Shown: in pieces, positions 1 to 9,460 of the stretch
How positions within the stretch are numbered: position 1 is the first letter of the stretch
Layout: each line of letters starts with the position of its first letter
Origin: Bolinopsis microptera
Lineage: Eukaryota; Ctenophora; Tentaculata; Lobata; Bolinopsidae
Direction of reading: 5' to 3'
Assembly: GCF_026151205.1 (NCBI RefSeq)
Contig: NC_087082.1
Span: forward strand, 3,376,001-3,440,000
DNA: 64,000 nucleotides
Program-made: the position numbers and the translations under genes
The notes under the pieces: generated by a model
Told to the model about the DNA's origin: nothing
What the model saw: only the letters and a program-made list of their open reading frames with translations
Database searches by the model: none

Positions 1-655
1 GCAGTTGTTCTCACACTGCTAAGTAAAAGTTTTACAACTTAAAAGCAAATTTAAAATTATTCTACACAGCCCACCTGTATAACATCAACCCAGGAAGTTA
101 AGTTATTAAAGGCAAAGCAGCGTGTACGAAACCATAATATCAAAACTTCCTTTTCTCTAGATCTCTTAAAATATTGTACTAAGAACTAAAACAAATTCAA
201 TTAGGAATTGAAAGCAGTCTTCATTACGAAATTTAATACACATATGACTCGCTCCATGCACGAACAAAATTAAAATAATAGACCGAATAGAAATTACATC
301 AAAGATCAATTAACAAGTATATTAATTGAGTGTATCATTAATTAAGTCCTCCAAATCCAGAGCACTGGAAGAGAGAGCTGGGTTGAGTGATAAGTGAAGA
401 AGTGAAGAAAGCTCATTATAATGATTACGTGCACATGTTACATGCTAGTGGAATGAGTAATACTCATTGAGTATACTAGTATAGATACACCTGTAGGTAC
501 TTCAAGTGGCTTTCCAGAGGCTGATGAAGAGGGTGATGGGCTTATATTACAGTATTTCGGTTGTAGTTGGAGCTAGGAGAGAAAGCATAGAGGTATACAT
601 GAGAAGTTATCCGTCTGCTGAGACTGCTGTTGGCACGGCAAGACACTGATATATT

Positions 656-961
656 TCACATTCCTTGCTGTTGGATGTTCTTCTCTTCAAAAAATCCGGT
701 CACCATCCTCACGCACTCACTAGATGATTTAGTTGCTACAGGAACTGGCAGGCGATTATTAATCTTCGTTGCTGGCTCTATTTTCCTAAAGAGTGGAGAA
801 ATGGTAACAGGCTTTACTCCCTATTCCACCCACTGACCGGTCTCCTCAAACACATCTAGCTCATACCCCAGGTTTTTCTCAAACTTCTTTTTCTTTTCTA
901 TAGTAGACCTGTTTCTCATAAGATATATGAATGTAACAGCAGGAATTTCATCCCCGACATG
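656..961 (-). pseudogene. KDZ transposase fragment, C-terminal block
   Basis: About 100 codons read in a single frame, interrupted by one TAG after GQWVE. The first half contains TFIYLMRNRSTIEKKKKFEK and GYELDVFEE; the second half contains TISPLFRKIEPATK and RMVTGFFEEKN and ends at a TGA at 656-658. The LMRN..EKK pattern follows the catalytic glutamate region in KDZ proteins. Codon structure is intact on either side of the stop, so decay is moderate. Confidence 0.6.
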
Positions 962-988
962 TTATATAATGAATATCTGTACCTATTA

Positions 989-1178
989 AGCTCGTTCCTT
1001 GTGATTTTGCTCACAAATTGATGTGTTTATTCTATTCCGTAGCAGCTGTGCGCAAATATCCAACAGATGAAATATATCTAATGGATTTTTAAAAGTCACG
1101 ACATGATATCTGTCAAATAAGATGTACTTATGGATTACTGGGCGACGCTCAGCCAGCACTGTCATTCCACCGAATCTC
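989..1178 (-). pseudogene. KDZ transposase fragment with DRYH and CEQ motifs
   Basis: An open minus-strand stretch contains GGMTVLAERRPVIHKY, then LFDRYH, then KNPLDIFHLLDICAQLL, then NTSICEQNHKERA, and stops at TAA-TAG. In KDZ transposases a conserved D-R-[FY]-H motif is followed some 30-40 residues later by N-T-x-x-x-E-Q; both are present here with normal spacing. This block is the strongest single piece of evidence for the family. Confidence 0.7.
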
Positions 1179-1277
1179 TATCTATGATTATGGACATAAA
1201 TATAATAGCCTGAGGTCCCCAGGTAACTTTTGGCTTAACTTGGTTACAGGATGGTCTCTAGGGTTGGATTTCACAGT

Positions 1278-1530
1278 TTAAACTTTGTGGTGCCACAGCT
1301 CATCGAAGCTTATGAGGCCGCCGGATTTGATGAATTGCGGGATCTCCGGTTTTGAAGAGTCTGCCAGCTTTCCTCCGTATGGTGGCAGCATACCAGGGAA
1401 CTGCTTCTCGGCATAGCGGGCCACTTGGGGAGCAAAGTCCACAACAGATATTGACAGAATATGCTGCCATGAACTAAGGAACTGAACGTAATCCGATGCC
1501 CCTTCATGCAGGTAGAGGACCTTAAACCCT
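1278..1530 (-). pseudogene. KDZ transposase fragment, central block
   Basis: An open minus-strand frame of about 84 codons contains YLHEGASDYVQFLSSWQ, SVVDFAPQVARYAEKQFPG and PYGGKLADSSKPEI, and ends at a TAA at 1278-1280. It resembles the KDZ core, where a hydrophobic strand ends in a D-x-A motif followed by a helix and a G-R/K-L-A turn. Past the stop the same frame continues with NPRDHPVTK before it is lost, so the TAA is probably a mutation rather than the original end. Confidence 0.65.
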
Positions 1531-1639
1531 ACACATATTCATGTGGACACATAACTGTGAGAAGTCCACCACTCTTCCCAGCAATCTGTACAAACTTTTT
1601 AGTGAACGAATAGTGATCTGTGTTGTGTTCATGATCTTA

Positions 1640-2018
1640 CCATGAATCAGGTTGAGAATGAGTTATCTGCCTCGGGGTTGCCCTTACAATATCCAACAAG
1701 GGGTGATTCAACTGTAGAGCGTATGCTAAAACATGCGATGGAAAACAAACGCATTCCACTGAGTGTAATCCACTCGTGTGTAAGACGGAATGTCAGTCAA
1801 ATCCCTGTCAAAACGTATTCCCTCCAAGAAAATCTGCACCCACTGTAACCAGGGCAGGTGGTTACAGAAGGAGGCAGTGACGACTGTTGACATACATGTT
1901 AAGTTCTGTTTCACCTGTCAGACTCCATATCGATACACAGATGTCTCGGAAGGGGTGTTCACTGTTCAATAACAACAACCATACAATTGTAGACTGTCAG
2001 CTTCTGGAAACCATCTTC
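1640..2018 (+). pseudogene. Inverted second copy of the KDZ 5' region
   Basis: This plus-strand block is a close inverted copy of roughly 4470-4083. It reads LNQVENELSA..GLPLQYP..RGDSTVERMLKHAMENKR, then in another frame CTHCNQGRW and FCFTCQTPYRY, then in a third frame NNNNHTIVDCQLLETIFT. The changes of frame occur at the same places in both copies. The similarity ends abruptly after LETIFT, where LINE-type sequence begins. Confidence 0.7.
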
Positions 2019-2450
2019 ACCAGACTGGCATTGTTTGTTGCTACTGTGGAGTCAATACTTCTTTATGGTTCTGAAACGTGGACGGTGACAGAGCAATTGA
2101 AGAAACGCATTGATGGCTGCTACACTAGAATGCTAAGGATGGCACTAAATGTGGATTGGAAGCAGCGCAAAACCAACAAAGAAGTCTATGGCAACCTACC
2201 GAGAGCAACCATGAAGATCCAAGAGCGCAGGATGCGACTAGCAGGCCATATCCACCGGCACCCAGAACTAGTCGCAAACCGCTTGCTACTCTGGGAACCA
2301 ACTCATGGGGTACGGAGTAGGGGGAGACCAGCCATGACTTATGTTGATAGCCCACGAGCTGACACGGGTCTCAACGACACTGGAGAAATGAGCGGACTTA
2401 TGGCGGATAGAGTTCTATCCAGAGACAGCGCATCAATACTTGGACGCTGA
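2019..2450 (+). pseudogene. LINE reverse transcriptase, C-terminal fragment
   Basis: The frame reads LFVATVESILLYGSETW, then a basic helix with DGCYTRMLRMALNV, then RRMRLAGHIHRHPELVANRL and SRGRPAMTYVD, ending at TGA. This is the region after the palm domain that is shared by many invertebrate non-LTR retrotransposons (LLYG.E.W, cysteine/tyrosine helix, RR..LAGH, RGRP). No catalytic YADD box or endonuclease is present, so this is a 5'-truncated relic. It is joined directly to the KDZ copy at about 2019, which creates a chimeric open frame that should not be called a gene. Confidence 0.8.
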
Positions 2451-2456
2451 AGCCGC

Positions 2457-3176
2457 CTTAAGCCCACATCCAGAAAGTTAAAAATTTCCTCGCAGATACA
2501 CATTTTCTGTTTTCTGTGGCCCGCTCGCTTCGCTCGCAAATTTTCCTTTTTTGCAATGTCGGCGAGTGAAGCAAGACGGCCTTAAGCATTCGGAGCTAGG
2601 CCCCAGAAAATTTTTTTGCGTTTTTGCTTGGCCACATTAAAATCTACAATAACAAAATATCTGAAGTCCTTCAAAATAGTGTATTACAAAACGGCTTTCT
2701 CCTACAACCCACAAGTAAAACATGGCCAGCTTGCACCATCTGTCGTAGTTATCACAAATTATTATTATATGTGTAATGTGCCTTGCAGAGTAGAGGCAAC
2801 CATATCCTGAGAAATATAGAGTGCATACAACTTAAACTTTCGCACAGACAGGAATTGAAGATATGTTTGCCGCAGGCAAAAATTCTTGATGATTTTTCCC
2901 ACACTGAAGGCCTAGAAGCAATTTGGCAATAGAGATCATTTTCAAACACAGTTTCAATTTCGATTCAAAGAACTGTTAGTTTTTTCCTCTTTCATTTGTC
3001 AACAATTTTGGATTGTTTTTAGAAAATCTCCTCTTTACCCCAGAAAATTCATGGTAAAAAATTCAGATCGTAGACTTTATAAATTTCCTCTTTGGCACCA
3101 AAAATTTCCTCCGAAATCGAAAATTTCCTTGCAGATTATCTGCTAGTCTGCTATGGTTTCTGGCTGTGGGGCCTTA
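2457..3176. mobile_element. Possible TIR element with CCTTAAG ends
   Basis: The left end has CTTAAGCCCACATCCAGAAA and the right end, inverted, has CTTAAGGCCCCACAGCCAG. Both ends also carry AAATTTCCT-rich subterminal sequence with GCAGAT in inverted orientation. A third CCTTAAG lies at about 2581. No target duplication is clear and there is no coding content. It could equally be an old rearranged repeat. Confidence 0.35.
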
Positions 3177-3195
3177 AGTCAGTCAAGTCAGTAAG

Positions 3196-3470
3196 TCAGT
3201 TGAGTTCTATTATTCTCTCCACCCGTTGTCTCAGTGTCCCCTTCTTGTTTAATTTAAGCATGTCAATCATCCCGTATATGACGTTAGATCCGGGTTTCTG
3301 CTTGGTGATGTTCCACAAGTCATCAAATTGTATGGGGTAGACATCAGGTTTGCCGTCAGAGCCTTTATCTATTGCTTTCACATCAAAGAGGATGACAGGG
3401 GAATGTCTCCCACACTCTCTACAGGACAGAAAGTCTAGAGGTGTCTCCTTCATGCCCATATACCTTACAA
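3196..3470 (-). pseudogene. KDZ transposase fragment, first acidic block
   Basis: The minus-strand frame contains MGMKETPLDFLSCRECG, then HSPVILFDVKAIDKGSDG, then DDLWNITKQKPGSNVIYG and a basic helix ending VERIIELN. A Cys-x-x-Cys-G followed by a strand ending in a D-x-[KT]-x-[IL] motif is typical of the start of the KDZ catalytic core. The block is cut at its N-terminal side by the element at 3463-3972. Confidence 0.65.
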
Positions 3471-3972
3471 GACATATTTATGGCGGCCTAATTTGCGACG
3501 ACCGAAATTTTGGCGGTCCGAAAATATGGCGAAATTGAACAAAAACCGTCAAATTTCGGACGTCACAGAAAATAAGGGTATTTTTCATCATTTTTTGTGA
3601 CAGTAAGCAGTAAGGAAATTTCTGAAATTCGGTAAAATCATGTTCAAACTTAGTCTGTATTAAGACTGTAAGACTTTCATGTTAGCACATACGTACATGT
3701 ATTTTAATGCAAATTTAAACTGTATTGCTTGACATTCAATTCGTCATTGGTGTGGTGATAATTTGTCCCAAGATGCCAGAATTTATTTATTTATTTTACT
3801 TGATATTACTTTTTAGAAACAAAATAAAGCAGTGAAGGCACAGTCATTGAAATAAGCTAAAAGATAATGCGACGGATTCTATTACGACGACCGAAATTTT
3901 GGCGGTCCGAAAATATGGCGAAATTTTCGGAAAACCGCCACATTTCGTACGTTATAAATATGTCTTGTAAGG
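3463..3972. mobile_element. 510-bp TIR element inside the KDZ reading frame
   Basis: The ends are a 19-bp perfect inverted repeat (CCTTACAAGACATATTTAT) flanked by TA on each side, a pattern seen in Tc1/mariner-like MITEs. Just inside each end lies a direct repeat of about 40 bp (3496-3537 and 3885-3925) rich in GACCGAAATTTTGGCGG. The element splits the KDZ frame between FLLFNLPY and YMGMKE. It has no coding capacity. Confidence 0.6.
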
Positions 3973-3974
3973 TA

Positions 3975-4610
3975 GATTAAAGAGGAGGAAGGCATCCCTT
4001 AGGGTGTTGGTGGTAAGGTGGGGGTTGTCAGACTCCATTCGGAAAGTATCGACTAGTGTCTCGGATATGGGGTGTCCAAAGGTTGTGAAGATGGTTTCCA
4101 GAAGCTGACAGTCTACAATTGTATGGTTGTTGTTATTGAACAGTGAACACCCCTTCCGAGACATCTGTGTATCGATATGGAGTCTGACAGGTGAAACAGA
4201 ACTTAACATGTATGTCAACAGTCGTCACTGCCTCCTTCTGTAACCACCTGCCCTGGTTACAGTGGGTGCAGATTTTCTTGAAAGGAATAAGTTTTGACAG
4301 GGACTTGACTGACATTCCGTCTTACACACGAGTGGATTCCACTCAGTGGAATGCGTTTGTTTTCCATCGCATGTTTTAGCATACGCTCTACAGTTGAATC
4401 ACCCCTTGGTGGATATTGTAGGGGCAGCCCCAAGGCAGATAACTCATTCTCAACCTGATTCAGGGTAGGATCATGAACAGTAGATGGATTCTTACTGTCG
4501 ACATGTTTGCAAAACCTCGGTAAAACTCGGCTTGGTAAAGTTTTTAATTTGTATCGTACATTTTGAACGTTAAGATCAAAATGTACGATAAAATGTAATT
4601 CAAACATCAA
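3975..4610 (-). pseudogene. KDZ transposase fragment, N-terminal zinc-binding block
   Basis: Three successive frames make up this block. The first contains LNQVENELSALGLPLQYPP and RMLKHAMENKRIPL; the second has CTHCNQGRW, VDIHVKFCFTCQTPYRYTD; the third has NNNNHTIVDCQLLETIF and RDAFLLFNLPY. The two Cys-x-x-Cys pairs and the following YRYTD..EGVF stretch resemble the cysteine clusters that accompany KDZ transposases. Two frame changes inactivate it, and both are shared with the inverted copy at 1640-2018. Confidence 0.6.
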
Positions 4611-4835
4611 GCATTTGTGAGATCAATTATAAACGTTGCATAGAAGATAAACTGAAGTTTCACCCGGGTAACAGCTGATTATCAAGCCTGGAAACAAGTT
4701 ATTTAGATGGATTTGAGCATGACGAGTGACTCGAGATCACACATAAAACCGGCAATATCCAAGTATCCCGATGGGCGACACGTGTTCACGAACAGTTTTT
4801 CCACTTGTACTAACCGATTTGACAGTGCTGCATGT

Positions 4836-4893
4836 CTTGATAGCAGGTTTTTTGATATCAGGTTTCTTGATAACAGGTTTCTTGATAGCAGGA
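4836..4893. repeat. 15-bp tandem repeat, four units
   Basis: Units are variants of CTTGATAGCAGGTTT. The rest of 4611-5266 shows nothing I can assign; an open plus-strand frame through the repeat (4707-4982) has no recognisable similarity and is probably chance. Confidence 0.7.
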
Positions 4894-5266
4894 ATGCTCT
4901 CAATCTTCGGACTACTCTTTGGCTGAAAAACAATAGTTATTTCAATGAATGTTTATACCAAATGAAAACGAATGTAGGATAGTACACATTGCTGCGATAA
5001 GTTATGAAGCGTACGTTACAACATTCATACTATAGCTATGTTACATCGATTCTTTGACATTTGACAAGATATACTTACAGGGAGAAAATCATCCTAGCTC
5101 GAACTGTATGTTTCTTGGAGCAATTTGTTCATTTGTGATGAAATATTGTTCCTGGGCAGGTAACAGTTAAATTAAATAAGTTTTGGAATGTAAGTCAAAA
5201 CCATGTAAATCTATTAAGTTGATCAACCAAATAATGGCATAGGTGGTGTCCAACCGTGTCCATGTC

Positions 5267-5305
5267 GATTGGGCGACATCTGTCCGACAACGACATCTGT
5301 CCGAC
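5267..5305. repeat. Terminal inverted repeat, left copy (pairs with 8762-8800)
   Basis: The sequence starts GATTGGGCGACATCTGTCC and contains two copies of CGACATCTGTCCGACA. Its reverse complement, with one difference, stands at 8762-8800. Related half-copies stand at 6409-6433 and 7091-7124, so at least two related elements may be merged or nested here. No 9-bp target duplication could be matched. Confidence 0.65.
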
Positions 5306-5619
5306 AGCCGAATTAGGGATTTCGGACAGATATCGCTGTCGGACAGGAGTCGTTTTTGGCGACATCTGTCCGAATTTCGGATCATATTTTAATTTCGGTT
5401 CACATTCGTATTTCAGAAGCTCACGGGTAATCTTGTGACGTTGCTCCCATTGTTCTAATGCTGATGTGATCCATTGAGATATGATCCATCGATGATTCGA
5501 TACATGATTGACTAGTTGAGAACAGGAACGTCAGATCGTGCTAGCCGTAAACTAACAAGCTGGCGATCACATCACAGTACATATAAGACAGCGGTATGGA
5601 GATTAGTTATCGCAATCCA

Positions 5620-6290
5620 CAATTGCAACTAATCTTCAGTTTATCCCTGGACCCAAACAAGGCTCGGAGAACCCTGTCCTGAATGGCTTCCGATACGTCT
5701 TCGACAAACGAAGAGACGACACCACCCACAATTATGACGGTTCATGATAATTGATCTATAATTTAATTTTAATCCTGTGTAATCCTGTGTAATCCACCCA
5801 CTAGAAATATTCGGATTTCCGAAAGGGTTGCAGAGCCCGCATATCTACCGTGGACAAACAACTGATCACTCCTACTACTGCCCACCATGCTGAAATGACC
5901 GTCCACGTCAGCAAACAGAACTTGAAAAGAAAAGCTTCTGGTGGAGATCAACCGACGAAATACCTCGTATCTGAATCAGTTGGTGGATTGGGTTATGAAT
6001 CTAGAGCAAAGCTTGGTTTCCAGCTATCACCCCTCAACAGAATGGTACAGAGCTGCAGAAAAGCAGCAAACAGACACCCTTCTAACCCTTCTAATCTGGA
6101 AACACTCTCCATTCCTGCAAACTATATGCTCTCTACCGACAACGAACCAGTGATGCTCTGGGACTCTGAATGGGACGAAAATACTCGACGATCTTTCCTT
6201 TAAGGGACTGCTAAGAACGCAGATCATATATTATATGGCGGACGCGGAGCCCATCTCCAGAAAGTCGCGGAGCATTGGGTAGATCATATC
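5620..6290 (+). pseudogene. MULE transposase remnant with FLYWCH zinc finger
   Basis: The plus strand encodes, over more than one frame, NGFRYVFDKRRDDTTHN (start of a FLYWCH finger), KGCRARISTVDKQLI (its second half with the Cys), TAHHAEMTVH (its histidine region), and then RHPSNPSNLETLSIPANY followed by EPVMLWDSEWD and GTAKNADH. That order, FLYWCH then P..P..LE.L.IP..Y then LLYDS..IFGT, is the N-terminal half of animal Mutator-like transposases. A TAA interrupts it at about 6201, and the DDE catalytic half is missing. It lies between two of the inverted repeats, and long TIRs are usual for MULEs. Confidence 0.7.
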
Positions 6291-7090
6291 TCAAATTGGA
6301 AATGTTACGTATACAAATTAGTGAGTAACAGTTCATGAGTTCAGATCATGTCTCTAAATGGAAATGTGTGGAAATGTGTTGAAATCAGATGATAATTTCG
6401 GACCTTGAGTCGGACAGATCTTGCTGTCGGACACGAGTCGTGTTACCGACTTACCGACCATGTCACGGCGCAAAGGCTCAGGTCGTTGCACTTTTAACAA
6501 TAACAATTTTAATGATTAACTGGTTTAGCTGGCAACCTCTGAGGTATGGATTTCGTCTCTACTACATCGGCTAAAGGTTTACTCTGTGGTTAGATGTGTC
6601 CCATTAGCTTCAATCAAAATCTATCGTGATAGTTAAAGTATTAGGAAATAGTTTGGCCCCACTAAAATCTTGTTTTAAGAAACACCAATAAAAGCAACAC
6701 TTTTGGTTCATACCTTTACGTAAAAAAACATGTAACTTTTCACGTTTGTTATATCAGATATAATGGTCACCACGTCATCATTCTGTCGAGTCCAAGTTCC
6801 TGAAATTTAGACCCTTTAAAATTAAAATCGATGATATCAATCACAAACAATCTTCCTAACTTAACTTGTTACAATATTTTAATTGCATAACTTGACAAAG
6901 ACTCACCACTACGTTCCCTACTGTAGCTTATGATATCAGTCAGTAGCTCATTCATTCAATCGTTTAAAAACTGACTTTCAGCAGACAAAGCTCCAAACTT
7001 TTGCTATGCAGTCTATACAATGTAATTCAGTTAATATAATAATTTTAATAGATCCAAAATTAAATAACAATAAATCCAAGTTTGGTAACA

Positions 7091-7124
7091 CGACATCTGT
7101 CCGACAGCGACATCTGTCCGACAG
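7091..7124. repeat. Internal copy of the 5267-type terminal repeat
   Basis: Two tandem CGACATCTGTCCGACAG units in the same orientation as the left terminal repeat. With the right end at 8762-8800 it could bound a separate 1.7-kb element. The sequence between 6434 and 7090 shows nothing else recognisable. Confidence 0.6.
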
Positions 7125-7140
7125 CACTATTTTCGTGTAT

Positions 7141-7260
7141 TTGAAGTGATATCTAAAATTTGGCACATAGAAATTTATCCAAACTTGCACAAGTTATTTG
7201 TCTTAAAGCTATCTTACTATCTAGAAAGTTTCAAGAAAATCGTATCGTTGGATCTCCAGA
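7141..7260. repeat. Diverged direct repeat, copy 1 (copy 2 at 8615-8730)
   Basis: The shared backbone includes TTGGCACATAGAAA, ACTT.CACA..TTATT.GTC and GAAAATCGTA. The two copies flank the TTAA-bounded element at 7315-8611. Confidence 0.65.
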
Positions 7261-7314
7261 TATATGCTTTGGAACCACTGAAACAACCGAATTGGATATA
7301 TTTTTTGTGTTTAA

Positions 7315-8611
7315 AGGATGAGGGGACCTTAGAAAAAGTTTTTTTCTCGTGCAAATCCTTTTATTACATTAATCGTATAAACCACTTTAGTGAAATCCGC
7401 AAAGTTGTATTTCATTCGCGCACCGAGATATCCAGCCAAAACAATTTGAACCTGTGACGTCAATTATGTGAGTTGCTCTGATCCGCGCATATAGAAATAC
7501 AGGTAAAATTAGCGTGCGGGCCGACTAAATTACTAATTAAGAATAAATTAACAATTTACGATACTAACGAGCCTATAACCAATGGAGAGGAGACTTTTTA
7601 TGACCGGTTGAAAAAAGAATTATCACCCTACGATAACCATGAGCCGAGATACACCTGGAATAAGATTGAAGTCACACAGAAAGGCATGTAAATTATGTAT
7701 ATTTATAGCTCCCAACGTAACACCTAGCAACTCCCTGTTTCGTACCACAGTTGATATATCAACATGTCATATCAACACAACACGGTCCTAATAAAAATGG
7801 ATCGGGTAGGTATGAAATGCATGTCTTCATTCCAGTTGGACAAGCACCAAGCACCAAGCTTTTAAGTTCTAACTCACTATGTGACACTACTTATAACGTA
7901 AGCAAGATTTGCAACTATTACACCAAGCAATATTATACCAAGCATAGCAGACGAACACATCCACATTCGTTACGCTTTACACTCAAGTCACAGCAAACTA
8001 AAACGGTAAATTATAAATGAGTGTACAACTAAAGGCCGGTACACGCGCAGTGTCAAACCGCACGTGCGTACTCAGATAGGACTAGAGGCGCCAAGGGCCA
8101 GCTAGTAAAATGTCTTCTACTACATCATACATTCTTTTTAATTGTGTCCATATCGGGTTTCAAACAAGTCAAAACAAAATAGCAGTTTGTGGTTTAGTTA
8201 GCGGATGCTAGTATGCTACTTATCTTAGCTATTTATAAATAGAAATACCTACTACAACTACAAGAAAGCCTTTCTGAGTTACATTTAACTATTATTATTA
8301 AAGAGAATTATTCGTAACTTAAACTAATTCAGTGCAACCAAAGATACCGCTCTCGCAAACGCCAAAGGTAACACGACGTATAGTAATTAAAACAGAACAA
8401 CAAACTGTTGACACGAGCAAAGGGTGCGCGCGCACGTTGGTCTTAACACATAAGTGACGTCACAGCCCAAAATTGCTATCAGCCAATAGGAGCGCGGCGT
8501 GATATTGCACGAATTATCGATTTCACAGTCCGGCGTATTTTTTGATTCTACACACTTTCACAGGACTTAAACGCGAATATTTGGAAGTAAATTCTAAGGT
8601 CCCCTCATCCT
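7315..8611. mobile_element. 1.3-kb TIR element flanked by TTAA
   Basis: The ends are an inverted repeat beginning AGGATGAGGGGACCTTAGAA, and each is bordered by TTAA (7311-7314 and 8612-8615). TTAA duplication is the hallmark of piggyBac-type insertion, but the terminal bases are not the usual C-run of that superfamily. No transposase frame is present; open frames inside are short and unrecognised. Two subterminal GACGTCA-type motifs occur, at about 7455 and 8456. Confidence 0.6.
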
Positions 8612-8761
8612 TTAAGGTAATATCTTAAACTTGGCACATAGAAACTCGCTCAAACTTACACAGATTATTCGTCCTATAACCAACATACTTTGTGGAAAGT
8701 TTTAAGAAAATCGTACGGTAGGATCCGACATAAACTATTGTCCAAATAACCTATTTTCTGA

Positions 8762-8800
8762 GTCGGACAGATGTCGCTGTCGGACAGATGTCGCCCAATC
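8762..8800. repeat. Terminal inverted repeat, right copy (pairs with 5267-5305)
   Basis: It ends ...AGATGTCGCCCAATC and is the inverse of the left copy. It abuts a tandem repeat that starts at 8801. Confidence 0.65.
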
Positions 8801-9008
8801 AATTGGAACCATCAAGGGGAATAAAATTAAATTATTGGATGCCAGGAACTAGAAATAAATATACTGGTATACTGTGTTTCCCTGAAGAGGTCTAAATCTA
8901 ATTGGAACCATCAAGGGGAATGAAATTAAATTATTGGATGCCAGGAACTAGAAATAAATATACTGGAATACTGCGTTTTTCTGAAGAGGTCTAAATCTAA
9001 TTGGAACC
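8801..9008. repeat. 99-bp tandem repeat, two units plus a start
   Basis: Units begin AATTGGAACCATCAAGGGG at 8801 and 8900. A third start at 8999 diverges after about ten bases. The two full units differ at only a few positions, so the duplication is recent. Confidence 0.85.
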
Positions 9009-9460
9009 GTGCTACGAGCGGAAAACTAGGATTAAAATTACTAGTACACTTGCACTTCATATTAATTTTATGTACTCGTTTATGGTCCAAATTCATTCGA
9101 AGTAGAGCGCGCCGCTTTCTTCTCGAAATATTAGCCCGAGGCAACAGCTGCTACGAAATAGCGTACCCCTTGATACATGTTACGTATTCGCGCGCGAAAA
9201 GTGGCATGCAACGTATGTCAACGTACCCCACACGTTGTGTTTAGGGTCAGTCCATTAACAATGCACGAGTTTTTGCGACAACAATAATTTGCAGTAGTGC
9301 AATGCACTACCAAAAACAAATAACTATTATCACAAATAATGTTTTTCGTTAGATCGTCAAAATTGACCAATAAGTTATTTGTACTGACACAATTGTAACA
9401 CAATTGTATTGTGTAAATATTGATCAACTTCATTTTTGGTAATATATTTTTATTTATATC

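Larger units (their letters stand above)
656..4610 (-). pseudogene. Decayed KDZ-type DNA transposase, scattered over about 4 kb
   Basis: Five minus-strand blocks, in order from high to low coordinate, read like consecutive parts of one KDZ (Kyakuja-Dileera-Zisupton) transposase: a cysteine-rich zinc-binding region (4610-3975), a block with SCRECG and ILFDVKAI (3470-3196), a block with YLHEGASDYV and VVDFAPQVARYA (1530-1278), a block with LFDRYH and NTSICEQ (1178-989), and a C-terminal block with LMRNRSTIEKKKKFEK (961-656). The order and the acidic motifs fit what I know of KDZ proteins, which cut and paste DNA in the nucleus. The copy is dead: there are in-frame stops (1278, about 986, and one inside the last block), frameshifts, a TIR element at 3463-3972, and foreign DNA between 1640 and 3176. 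Family assignment is by recognition only; element ends and target duplication were not found. Confidence 0.75.

Noticed and set aside
5850-6203. 117-codon frame taken as a stand-alone gene
   Set aside because: It matches the middle of a FLYWCH-MULE transposase whose ends are missing, so it is a relic.
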